Source: Branchiostoma floridae (lineage: Eukaryota; Chordata; Leptocardii; Amphioxiformes; Branchiostomatidae). From it: a DNA stretch of 64,000 bases. The notes beneath the pieces are model-generated. The model was not told the origin of the DNA. It made no database searches and was given only the letters and a program-made list of their open reading frames with translations. Positions 12,461-22,502 of the stretch are shown here, piece after piece (within the stretch, counting starts at the first letter, position 1; the number at the start of each line of letters is the position of its first letter). The stretch lies in the NCBI RefSeq assembly GCF_000003815.2, contig NC_049982.1, positions 10,728,175-10,792,174 of the forward strand, written 5' to 3'. Position numbers and translations under genes: made by a program.

Positions 12461-13710
12461 TTCTGAAAACAACTCTTTCATCAGTTTACATACAAGATAG
12501 AAGATCTGTTTTCTGTATGCCTGACGTTGCCAGATTGTCTGGAACACCCCAGTGACCTCCCTCTTTTCTGTGCACCTACAAATGTGAACCCTGGCAGAAT
12601 GTGCCTCTGACGTTCAGGACAACTTGGCAGGAATCACACTTGAAGGTGCACTATCCCAAGTAATTCCAAGCTTGTTTCTAAAGATATGTCTTATGACTCT
12701 TTTATCATTTATGTACCAATTGGTGAGGCTCCTTCTGTAAACTCTTCAGCCATTCCTGTATTCTGGTAGAGAAGAATTTAGTATAGCTTTGGGCACTTTA
12801 ATATTGCATACATGTTTATATTAAGCCTGTGTTTACACAATCTCTCACTGGCTGTAGGGCTGGACGGTAGCACGATTTTTGTCAGGCTAGTTTATATTGA
12901 TGTACAGATAAAATGTCAGTCAAAAGTCTGTGGAAATCACACCTTACTGGTTTACATAAGACTGCAGCTTTCTTTCAATGTTTACTGGATTCATTCACTG
13001 GAGGAACAGAGCTGTGTTGATTGTTGTCTATTATTTGAAAACCTAATACTGCAACATCTAAGTTTGGGCCAAAATGTGTTTTTTACTTTTTAAGTGCCCG
13101 GTATAATAACCTTATGAGAAAGTTATGAATGTGCAGTCTGAGACAGATAAACACATGACAATAACAGTTGATAAAAGTACAGCTTTGTTTAGTGTACTAC
13201 ACATACATTAATTTATAAAAAGAACAAACATGAGCTTATATATATACAAGGTACTTCAGATTCTAGAGATTAGAAGCTAATGAATAGCCATGTAACATTA
13301 ACAAAAACATTGCACCGATTACTACTTGCAGATATTGTTGTGTAAAAATACAGTAGACTTTTAAAATAGCTGACCACATAAGGTAAAGTTTTTCAACTCA
13401 AAACTAAAAAGTCATCAACTCACAGCCATCTTCTTAGTACTTTGCTGAACACATGACAAGATTAAAGGAGATTTTACATTGATTCCTTTTATCGGACAAC
13501 AGTGCTGTGCTACTTCTGAATGAATTACACTGTACAGCAAGATACTATACCATCTATACATGAATAGCAGTATCTGCTTCATTCATGCGCACTCAAAACT
13601 GAATACATTAGACAAGAATGAAAGGGCTGTGTCAACTAAAGTCTACTAAACACATACCTTTAATATATTGCAATCAAGTTGTGCAGTAGCTGTAGCAAGC
13701 ATAGTCCATG

Positions 13711-13716
13711 TTTATT
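13711..13716 (-). terminator. Probable RTF2 polyadenylation signal
   Basis: AATAAA on the minus strand (TTTATT on the plus strand), about 150 bases past the RTF2 stop codon at 13868-13870, giving a short 3' UTR. The canonical hexamer is seen; its use is inferred. Confidence 0.5.
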
Positions 13717-13867
13717 CAATGAGACCCCTAGCTAGTATCCCCTCACTTTCATGCTATCTCTTGGTCTATCATACGATCGAAATCAATATACATTTTTGTA
13801 CACTTTCCTCTGCTTGTTTTAAAGGAAGGGATGTGACAGTAAAGTTCCCATCACAGTCACACGCACC

Positions 13868-16642
13868 CTAGATACTCTTGTTGACCCAGCTGGCACAATG
13901 TACCACCCTCTCCTTAGCATTATGATGGGATGTGAAGAGGGACTTGAACACCTCACTCCTGTTGGGATCATGGTAAATACTTGATGCCTTCCCTTTGTGT
14001 GCTCCATTTGGTTTGGTGCCTCCTCTGGATTTGTCCACTCTGGAAGATGATGCACCATTGGTCAGTTTGGTCAGCTTGCTGGGAGGTGGTCCGTCTGTGG
14101 AACTGGACGATGCTCCGTTGGTCAGTTTGCTGGATGATGGTCCGTCTGGTGAGGAACTACTACTGGAGGAAGCCTCAGCTGGTGCCTTGGATACAGTCTC
14201 TGCTGCACTTCTCTTCTGTTTTTTGGCTTTCTTGTCAGCCTTGGCCTTCAGCCTACGCTGCTCCATGCGTTCCTTTGCCTGAGGAAGGTCATCTTCAGCT
14301 GGGTTCAAGGTCACCACGTCCTCTTGACTGAGAGGGAAAAAAGAGAAAATTATAATTTAGGTCTTACTAAAGTCAGAAGACAAAAAGTACATGTATTTAT
14401 GTTATTGCAAAGGACACAAAAGTAAAAATGAATATAAAAGGAAGCAAAGAACTACAGATTCTTACATTGTTTTCATTTACCTTTCCTACACATACTTCCC
14501 TTTCCAACCCAAATAGCACCAGAGTCCTGACAATACATCAGAAATTAATAAACTTGATGTGCACAGAGAGCTACTACATGTTAATCATATTTCAGGAGTC
14601 AGGAACTTGTATGGTAACTGATATAAAAAAACACTGCTTGAAATTACCCCCTTGTGGCTCCATTAAGTCATGTTTATACATACCTGAAGGCAGCCCCACA
14701 TTTGTGACATGTCTTAGTCTGGACCTCCTTCAGCGCTCGTTCAGAGAACGCACAGCCACAGCCCCACAGGAAACAGAACTGGTAACGACCACTCATCTCC
14801 AGTCCCACCACTGGGCAGATGTACTTTGCTGCCTGGTGGTCTGCATATGCATCACCTGTAAGATAGGAAGAAGCCTCTTACCTTCACATGTCTCCTTTTA
14901 ATTTGAAACAAATGTTCTGCAACTTTAAGATGCGAATGACCTTGACAAGCCCTTCGGTCTAAATGCTGGTAAGTCTTACAGCAACTGAGCGGCTTTGTGA
15001 ACACTTACACATGTGTCTTAACCCTTCAGGCTGTTGGGTAGAAATCGTACATAGTACATACCACTGTCGGGCTTGCCATTCTTCCGTGCTGGGTTTTCCG
15101 TCAGCTGCAGTTCCTTCACATCCTTCAGCCCGCGAATGTGCTGAATGTTGGGGTTTCCTGACTTGTCCAGCAGAGCTTCCAGAAGGGCCTCCTTGTTGTA
15201 GAGATGGCCCATCTCACAGGCCATGATGGGCGGCCGCAGTGGCTCCTGGCTGAGCGCACAGTGCTGCCATTTTGCCACCATGTCTGCATTCTTGTCTTTC
15301 TGTAATGTGAAGGGATTGGATGTTAGACGAGCAGCAGACAGTTCTGCCTCAAGATCGACATTGGGCATAAACAGGTGCCAGAGAGTGTTATAGAAGAACA
15401 TAACTAGTATCAGAGTCAAAATTTAATGAAATTCTGATGGCTGATTGTTAACAGTTAGTGGGTCAGACTTATCAGGGAGCCCTCAAGACACAACTTACTC
15501 TTTTGAACTTCACCTTACAGTTTTCACCGAAGTGGACTAGTAAAAACGATATTACAAGACACTGGGTTTGTCATACCACATTGAACTTTCTTTGTGTATG
15601 CAAGACTTTCGTGCTCAGATTTTTTGACATAAAAATTGATAAAGAAGAAGAAGTTTTGTCCGTTCCTCCAACTCAAAAATTCTTGATATAGGACGCAAGT
15701 ATACAAAAGTAACGGTCTCCGCACTGGTGTTCCAGTGCTGAATCAATGGGTCAAATCGGCTTCAGCACTGGTTTTCCAGTGCTGAAGAAACGTCAGCACT
15801 GGTTTTCCAGTGCTGAACGGCCTTGTTCCAGTGCTCAAGCTCCCTCAGCACTGTAATTCCAGTGCTGAACCCAATGCGAGCACTGGATTTCCAGTGCTGA
15901 ACTTTTCCGAGCACTGGTTTTCCAGTGCTGAACTTCCGTCAGCACTCGGGTTCCAGTGCTGAACTCGCGGCGGAGAGGCGGCGAGCCAGTTCAAAGGTCA
16001 TTCAGCACTGGTTACCCAGTGCTGAAACCGCCGTCAGCACTGGAACCGAGTGCTGATATACAAAAGTAACGGGTTCCGCACTGGATTTACCAGTGCCCGG
16101 GGACTTTTCAGCACTGGAAGACCAGTGCTGTAAAAACTTCAGCTCTGGGCTTCCAGTGCTGACGTTTATAAAGCACTGGAACGTTACAGTGCTGAACGTA
16201 ATATTCGTGTAGCATGCGTCCGTACGGCTGTCTGAGTTATTTCCTTTAGACTTAGATATATCTGTCCGTGTTATTTAATCTCCAATCAGATCTTGTGTGA
16301 CACTAGCGTTTACTAGATTTGGACTAGAGTAGACACTTGTGATATTGTTTTTACATTATTTAAATCTATTATGTTACCAGTGAAATCCAGTGCTGAAGTG
16401 GTCGTCAGCACTCGGTTTCCAGTGCTGACAGGAGGGCCTCGAGTGCTGAAGCTGCCTCAGCACTGGATTTCCAGCACTTTCTCAAGTTTCTGCGACACTT
16501 TGTGGGGAGGGGGGCAACTTCCCTTTCTGATGAGTTTCAGAATACAGCCGTCAAATAACTACACCAAACATACCTGTTCTGGCTTTTTCTTCATCCTAAC
16601 GAGCTCATCCCTCTTTGGGATTGTTCCTCCGTCACATCCCAT
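13868..16642 (-). CDS. RTF2: Replication termination factor 2 (RTF2/RTFDC1), complete
   Basis: Four exons: 16642-16574, 15299-15062, 14855-14684 and 14327-13868, all with GT/AG borders, giving 312 residues (human RTF2 is close to this length). The start MGCDGGTIPKRDELVR is nearly identical to the family signature. Exon 2 carries the first U-box/RING-like half (ALSQEPLRPPIMACEMGHLY, then LLDKSGN). Exon 3 carries the second half: YICPVVGLEMSGRYQFCFLW, then CGCAFSERALKE and TCHKCGAAF. Exon 4 has a basic coiled stretch, a Ser-rich low-complexity linker and a conserved tail with EVFKSLFTSH and WVNKSI. RTF2 works in the nucleus at stalled forks; its removal via DDI1/2 and the proteasome allows fork restart. 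The Ser-rich linker contains a near-duplicate (SSSKLTNGASSSS.DGPPPSKLT). Intron 1 holds the dyad-repeat array. The gene is divergent from KMT5. Confidence 0.95.
15721..16478. repeat. Array of dyad-symmetric units AGCACTGG-n-CCAGTGCT in RTF2 intron 1
   Basis: About 14 two-armed units plus about three half units share the consensus (TT)CAGCACTGG-NNNN-CCAGTGCTGAA. Units start near 15721, 15761, 15793, 15845, 15878, 15909, 15939, 16001, 16033, 16078, 16108, 16139, 16171, 16405 and 16457; half units lie near 15826, 16386 and 16435. Spacers between units vary in length and sequence, while the arms are conserved. The 4-6 base loops vary (TTTT, TGTT, TAAT, GGTT, GAAG). A second duplicated block, ATACAAAAGTAACGG, precedes the units at 15721 and 16078. 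The array is interrupted by about 180 bases of unrelated sequence (16,200-16,375). Confidence 0.9.
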
Positions 16643-17090
16643 GTTCTTTTCCGTTCAAATTCCCGAGATAATGTAGAAAAACCTGGCTGGAATTTTCCAG
16701 ACTTTCCTGTCCCAACTTCTGGTGTAACTAGTCGGGCTGGTCATGTGACCTGAATCATACAGCACCAAATCCACTGATATCAATGCGCTGATATAAAGGA
16801 GTTACAAGTTTTGTAAGATTATGTATGAAGTTTCTGCATTTCTAGCAACATATTTTTACAATAACTAGGTCGCATGTCGATGCTGACAAACTTAAGGAAG
16901 TAATGATGGGTTTGGGAGGAATAATTAACGTTATAGAGTTATTTTCTGTAAGCGGCAGTGCCGCCATGTTTTTCGGGTGTGATCCGCCGTCGCCATTTTC
17001 GCCCCTCGAAAATTTGTAACATTTTGAAGAGATCGTCGTCATTTATGGGCGGATTTTACCGGGAAAATCCGACAAACGCCAGTCATCGAC
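16643..17090. promoter_or_regulatory. Bidirectional promoter region between RTF2 and KMT5
   Basis: The RTF2 start codon (16642, minus) and the first KMT5 exon (ending 17151, plus) are about 450-500 bases apart, head to head. The interval contains GCCGCCATGTT (16960-16970), a good YY1-type site, and a CGCCATTTTC motif about 25 bases further, typical of TATA-less housekeeping promoters. No TATA box is evident. Shared control is inferred from spacing only. Confidence 0.55.
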
Positions 17091-17151
17091 GTGTTTGATC
17101 GCTACAAGGGGCTTCTTTCTGACGTTCCTGGGAGATTTTGTTCCGACCAAG
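17042..17151 (+). other. KMT5 5' untranslated exon with a short upstream ORF
   Basis: The sequence ends CCGACCAAG|GTGAGT at 17151, a strong donor. The next acceptor on this strand that opens the KMT5 frame is TTTTGTTAG|GTTGACC at 18297/18298. Joining the two gives an upstream reading frame starting at ATG 17091 of 21 codons (MFDRYKGLLSD...) that stops (TGA) just before the KMT5 ATG at 18306. Joining by splicing is inferred; the 5' boundary is approximate. Confidence 0.5.
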
Positions 17152-17798
17152 GTGAGTGTACCGGTAGCAAGATCAGTTTTACTGCGGCATCGATGAACCT
17201 GATCGCTCATATCGCCTGTCACAAGACAAAAAAAAATCGACCGATAAAATTTTTAAAACGCTTTGGACTGATTATCTGCAGTGATTGATGTATTGCATTT
17301 TTATAATGTTTACGTCACGTATTTTTCTTTTTCATAACTTATCCGTGATGATTTGGATTTGTTTTGCGGTGACAATTTGTCTGATCGGGTTTGGGCGGGC
17401 GGAAAATTTGGTGTAGTTAGGCCGGGTAACCTTTGAACCGCATGATGTGTCTAAACGGTGGGTGGGGAGGGGGGCAAAAATATTCCCGTCTGCTTTTTTT
17501 CCAGCAACGTTGTATAGAACAGAACTACCCACATTAAAAAAAAGTTTCAGCTCAATCAAGTTTAGAGTAGTAAAGTGAAAAAAATGGCATGATGCTTTTT
17601 GTAAAATAAAACAATGACAGGGCAGGGACTTGCAGACCTTCTTTCAAAAAAAAAAAAAAAAAATACAAATTATTATCCTGAAACTCAAGCAGATTTTTAA
17701 AGCTATCACACTAATTTCATGAAAGACAGGTTGTTAAGATGATGTTAGTTTTATCTACAAGAATGTGATATTAAATAAGCCTTTTAACAGAGATTAGA

Positions 17799-17958
17799 AC
17801 AGGAATTCTAGGTAATATGTCAAAGGTAAAGGTCCAGAAAATATGCACACAGTCCTTGTCTCAACACATTGTTATGATTTGCATAACAATGTCCAAACGG
17901 GTTTTGTTTTCTTCCTCAGAGCCTTTACCTTTGACATATTAAAACCTAGAATTCCTGT
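17799..17958. mobile_element. Miniature inverted-repeat element (160 bp) in the KMT5 5' intron
   Basis: The ends are ACAGGAATTCTAGGT (17799) and ACCTAGAATTCCTGT (17958), followed inward by a second shared block, ATGTCAAAGGTAAAGG, and its complement. The arms total about 36 bases with one small gap. The centre has its own dyad (ACATTGTTATG / CATAACAATGT). It is non-coding and of unassigned superfamily. Confidence 0.7.
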
Positions 17959-18000
17959 CGCTGCACTTGCTTCCTGATCTCTGTGAAATGGCTTATTATT

Positions 18001-18054
18001 GGTTGTATCAAGGAGGTTAAAAAAATGTTTTTTTTTAACCTCCTTGGTTGTATC
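18001..18054. mobile_element. Short palindromic insert, copy 3 (36 bp) with perfect 9 bp direct repeats
   Basis: GGTTGTATC (18001-18009) and GGTTGTATC (18046-18054) flank the insert AAGGAGGTTAAAAAAA-TG-TTTTTTTTTAACCTCCTT (18010-18045). The flank match is 9 of 9 and the arms are almost perfectly complementary. This is the cleanest member of the family and lies in the KMT5 5' intron. Confidence 0.75.
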
Positions 18055-18305
18055 TATACTAAAGCTGGAATAATTGCCCTTCGGTGTAACACATCAGCTT
18101 CGCAGACACACGATGGATCAGCAGCTGATTATATTAGACTGAACGACCTGTCACACCTAGCTTATTACGCATATAACAGCATATGTTTTTTTTAACTATC
18201 CAGTGAAGATGCCCCTACTGTGCTTTGTTGTAATGTGTATATATCAACCTTTTCACTCTTTCTTGGGTTTTCTCAATTGTTTTGTTTATTTTGTTAGGTT
18301 GACCA

Positions 18306-21300
18306 ATGGTAGTGGAGGAGGATAGCCAGCATGTTCCACCGCCACGAAGCGCACCGTCCACTGGGATGTCATCGCGGGAACTGTGTGAGAACGACGACCT
18401 GGCGACCTCCATAGTCCTGGACCCGTACCTGGGCTTCATGACTCACAAAATGAACACAAGGTAGGAGAGCTGTCGTGTGTATCAATCAGGAGTGATAACT
18501 AGAGTATTCTGCAAAATAAGTTGCATCCGGCACTGTCTGCGGACTGGGTAAAATTTACTACAACAGTATTAGGGAAGAATCAACATCAAAAAGTTAGTTG
18601 CCTGTGTGATTGCAAATTTTTGCATTGAAATTATGTTCTAGGACTAGAAAGGCTAAGACCTGTATGTAACTTTAAGTATGAAACATAAGTTACATAACCA
18701 TTTGACTTTGTACCTCTTTCTGACGGAAGACAGCTATTATTGCATCTTTGTTCTCTTGTCTGTAACTTAGTTGCCTTTTCATCTGTCTTTCTTACCTATG
18801 CACTCCGACACTTCTCTCACTCTCTGTAGCCCCACACCCTTGTACAGACGGTAAGTGCAGGCATTATTAGATAATGTATATAGACATACATCTGCCACAT
18901 CCTTGTGATTTTAACATGCATATTTTAAAGGTAGTCTCTACTATACTGATTAGCTTTGAATTCCCAAAAAATCCTTTTTCTTAAAAAGGCAGTTGTGGAC
19001 AAAGCGATATGAGCCTTGAAGTGTACAGTACAATACAGTACATCTACTAGTTTTTTTTTTTTACTGTTCACGCCATGTTGTCATGTTCGTGATGTAATTT
19101 CTTGGTAACTTTCTTTCCTTGTACACCTAAGGTTTCGCCCAGTGCGCCCAGGTAAGAGTGAGGACCACAAGCAGATCTTGGAAAAGTTGCGTAAGTCTGG
19201 GAACACAGAGAAGGCCTTCACAGATCTGACCCAGGGGGAGTGGATCTGGAAATATCTCCAGCACAAGACTCAGCACCAGAAGAAGATATTCAAGTCACAC
19301 GTAGGTCACAGCATCAGCATGTGTACACTAAATTACTAAAGTACTTGCGTGGAAAAAAAGCAAATAGTCCTCTCTTGTAAACTTGGTCTTTAATCTATCA
19401 TTTCTTGTACCTATAAGGCTATGTGTATTTTGTACTTTCCTGATCATCAATCATCATTGCCTTGTTTGTCACACTAGCATTATCTCTAATACGGCATATT
19501 CCATACGCAGACCTGTCATTAAGACTCCATGAATTCACCTTATTCCCAGGTTGTCCGATACCTGCACATGTTCCACCCTGATGCTGGGTTTGAGGTAGTC
19601 CCCTGTGACAGGTACTCCCTGGAGAAGCATGGAGCCAAGATTCTTGCTACCAAGGCCTGGTAAGTTTGTAGGGAAAAAACAATATATCTTTACACCATGT
19701 TTTAGTGGAGGAAACAAGATTTTAGCCCCAAGGAAAAAAACTTTGTAACATGACACAAATTTTATATGTAACACGTCCTACATGCAAGTGTTCCCTGTTC
19801 CCACACTGAAGCTGTCTCTGTAACCCCAGGACAAAGAACGAGAAGATCCCCATGCTTGTGGGCTGTATCGCAGAGATAACAGCAGAGGAGGAGAACCAGC
19901 TTCTCCAGCCGGGGGTGAACGACTTCAGCGTCATGTTCTCCACACGCAAGAACTGTGCTCAGCTGTGGCTGGGACCTGCTGCCTTCATCAACCATGGTAC
20001 ATGTCATGTCACCAATCGTGCATGTTATGTTCATGTGATTGTTATGTGATACTGCTGTTACACTATCACTTGATATTACATAATGATGCTCAAATTCCAA
20101 TATACACAAGAATAAAGATCTGCATAGCTGTAAGAAGGAGAGACTGAAGACAACCATGCATATGTATTAACAGGAGCATAGATATAGATATACATTAACA
20201 TTTATCAGATATACAGTGGTCCTGTTGGTGATTAGTTACTTTGATTGGTACCTCCAAATTTGACAAGTTTTCTTTCATTTTACAGATTGCAGATCAAATT
20301 GCAAGGTAAGAGTTCTATGTTATTCTTATACTCACTTACAAGTACATGTACATTGAAGCATTTTGAAAAAAATATCCTTTCAGCATAATCCTTTATGTAA
20401 AAATTTAAACAGTCTAAAGTAGGCTTAACCATTAGAGAAATACAAACAAGATGACTGATGAGTAATACATGATAATTTGATTTTGTTACTACACGTAAGT
20501 CAGTCACATATACCTTACCAGAACTCCTGTTTCCATTGTGCCCAGTTTGTGTCCACCGGCCGTGACACTGCATGTGTGAAGGTCCTGAGAGACATTGAGG
20601 CTGGAGAGGAGATCACGTGTTACTACGGAGAGGGCTTCTTTGGTGATGACAACTCCTACTGTGAATGTGAGACCTGTGAAAGGTGGGTCAGGATCTTGCT
20701 ATAATGATCAAAGAATAGGATAAAAGACATTTATGTAGGCCTTCCTGATTGAAATAAAGATAAGTGAAATGTAGTGATTGTCTTGTGTGATGTTTTTGTC
20801 AATGTTTGATCTTTGATTGTAATAAAGATATGGTTTTGTTACCCAGGAGAGGGACAGGAGCCTTTGCTTCCAGAGAGGGCAACAAGGAGAAAGTCCACAA
20901 CACTAAGTATGGCCTACGGGAAACTGACAAAAGAATACAGCGGCTCCGTAAAGGTAGCAGTGCTACACCTACCTGCAACATGAGCGACAAAGCTTCCACA
21001 AGGAACAGTAGGTTGAGCTCTTCTAGAAGAACCCTGGGAGGAAGTGTCGATGTGAACACAAGTGGACCGTACAAGATAACCAAGTATGACCGTGAACTTC
21101 TAGAAGCACAAGGGATCAAGATTCCTGAAGCTAAGGTAGTTTTGACTAGAAGTGTCCTCCCGGAAAAAATGAACGGTTCAATAAACCTGACTTCTCTCAA
21201 CATGAGGGAAGGGGGAAGGAGGTCAACCCGAAGAAGGCTGTCCACTGTAGGCAATTCCTCAGTGCCTGACAAGCTGGATGCTGCTAGTGAGAAAGATGGT

Positions 21301-22401
21301 GTCCTCAGTAGAGTTATGTCTATGCCTGTGGCATCTAGGAAGAGACAGGTTGGGCGGAAACGCTCTGTGTCACCTCCTAAATTAAGAACTCACAAAGACG
21401 AAAACATGGAAGTAATAACAGACAGGGGACAGCTAGCTTCAGAGAGTTCTTTGTTACCTCAGAAGGAGACAGATTTAGCCACAAAGATGTCACAAGAAGA
21501 TGTCAAAGGCTCAAGTTCTGACTGTGAAGACTTTGTCCCAGACGACCATGGCTGTGCTACAGACATGTCTGCAGCTGCCATGGAGAAGATGAGGAAAAGA
21601 GCTGCTAAGGAGAGGAGGAGGAGAAGACGAGAGGCCAGAAGGAATGGCACAGACATGAATGGGAGGAAATTTTCACCTAACAGAACCAAGTATGATTCTC
21701 AGTTAATTACAGAGAATGGAAAGTTACCCAAAGTGACGATCAGGCTACGAAATAGAAACTACCCAGAAATCATTGGGAGGACGGAAACTACTTGTGGAAC
21801 AGAGAGTGAAGTGCTTGATCGAAGAACTGCTGACGACTCCAGTCAACACGTAAGGAAAGATTGGATGCCAGTCAACCATGCTGCAGGTCGAAGCACAAGC
21901 AACACAAAGACAAGTGCAAATACCTCTGTTACTAGTCGTCCTAAACTGAAAATCAAACTCTGCAGGCCAAACGGTGAGTTCCAAGTGGAACAGAATGGCG
22001 GGAATGCCCCGGACATCACCGAGTTTGGACTGGCACCTGCACAGTTCTACGGTAGAGACAGAGGCAGTAATGGCCAAGGGGTAGAGCTCAATGATAGTTC
22101 GGGGGTCACTAGGTTAGATTATACTCACATTTCAGAAGTATCCAGGGACCAAGGAGTAGGGTTCAAAGACAGTTCAGGGGTTGCCAGGGGCCGAGGGGCA
22201 AGGTTCAGAGACAGTTCAGAGGTCACAGGTCAAGGCACAGGATTAAACAGGAGGAGAAAGTGTAGCGGTGGAGGTGAGTGTTGCTCTGAGGAGTGTGTTG
22301 CCAGCAGGGCAAAGAAATTGCGACTGATTGTTGGCAATGACTCCATTGATATCGATTTGGCATCCCGAAACAGAGAAATGAATGCCAAGAGTTGCACTTA
22401 A
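18306..22401 (+). CDS. KMT5B: Histone H4K20 di/trimethyltransferase, KMT5B/KMT5C (SUV420H) family, complete
   Basis: Eight coding exons: 18306-18460, 18830-18850 (21-nt microexon), 19132-19300, 19550-19659, 19830-19996, 20286-20305, 20546-20682 and 20847-22401. Frame is kept throughout and the product is 777 residues. The N-terminus has [20 protein letters not shown], the SUV420 signature. The SET domain covers about residues 116-260, with [15 protein letters not shown] (N206-C209), CYYGEGFFG (239-247) and a post-SET zinc motif C-E-C-E-T-C (253, 255, 258). The long last exon encodes a basic, disordered tail with an Arg-rich NLS-like patch (near 21,590-21,650), a conserved KYD-QLI-EN--LPK motif and the C-terminal [17 protein letters not shown] also found in the vertebrate proteins. 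It uses S-adenosylmethionine to di/trimethylate H4K20 in heterochromatin. It is probably the single ancestor-like gene of the vertebrate KMT5B/KMT5C pair, so the symbol is approximate. Confidence 0.95.
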
Positions 22402-22437
22402 CTTGCAACTTAATAAATTGGCAAGTGGTTTGTGCAA

Positions 22438-22502
22438 ATGACTCGTACAGTCACCGCTCAATCAGTCAAATTGACTGATTGAGCGGTGACTGTATGAGTC
22501 AT
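22438..22502 (+). repeat. 65-nt near-perfect hairpin at the start of the KMT5 3' UTR
   Basis: The left arm 22438-22469 and right arm 22471-22502 are 32 nt each around a single A. They are complementary except for one pair, which becomes G-U in RNA. It starts 36 bases after the KMT5 stop codon. The arms contain CAGTCACCGCTCAATCAGTC and its complement. Confidence 0.9.

Noticed and set aside
15721-16478. CRISPR-like array
   Set aside because: Regular palindromic repeats, but spacers are irregular, the host is a eukaryotic intron, and there are no cas genes.
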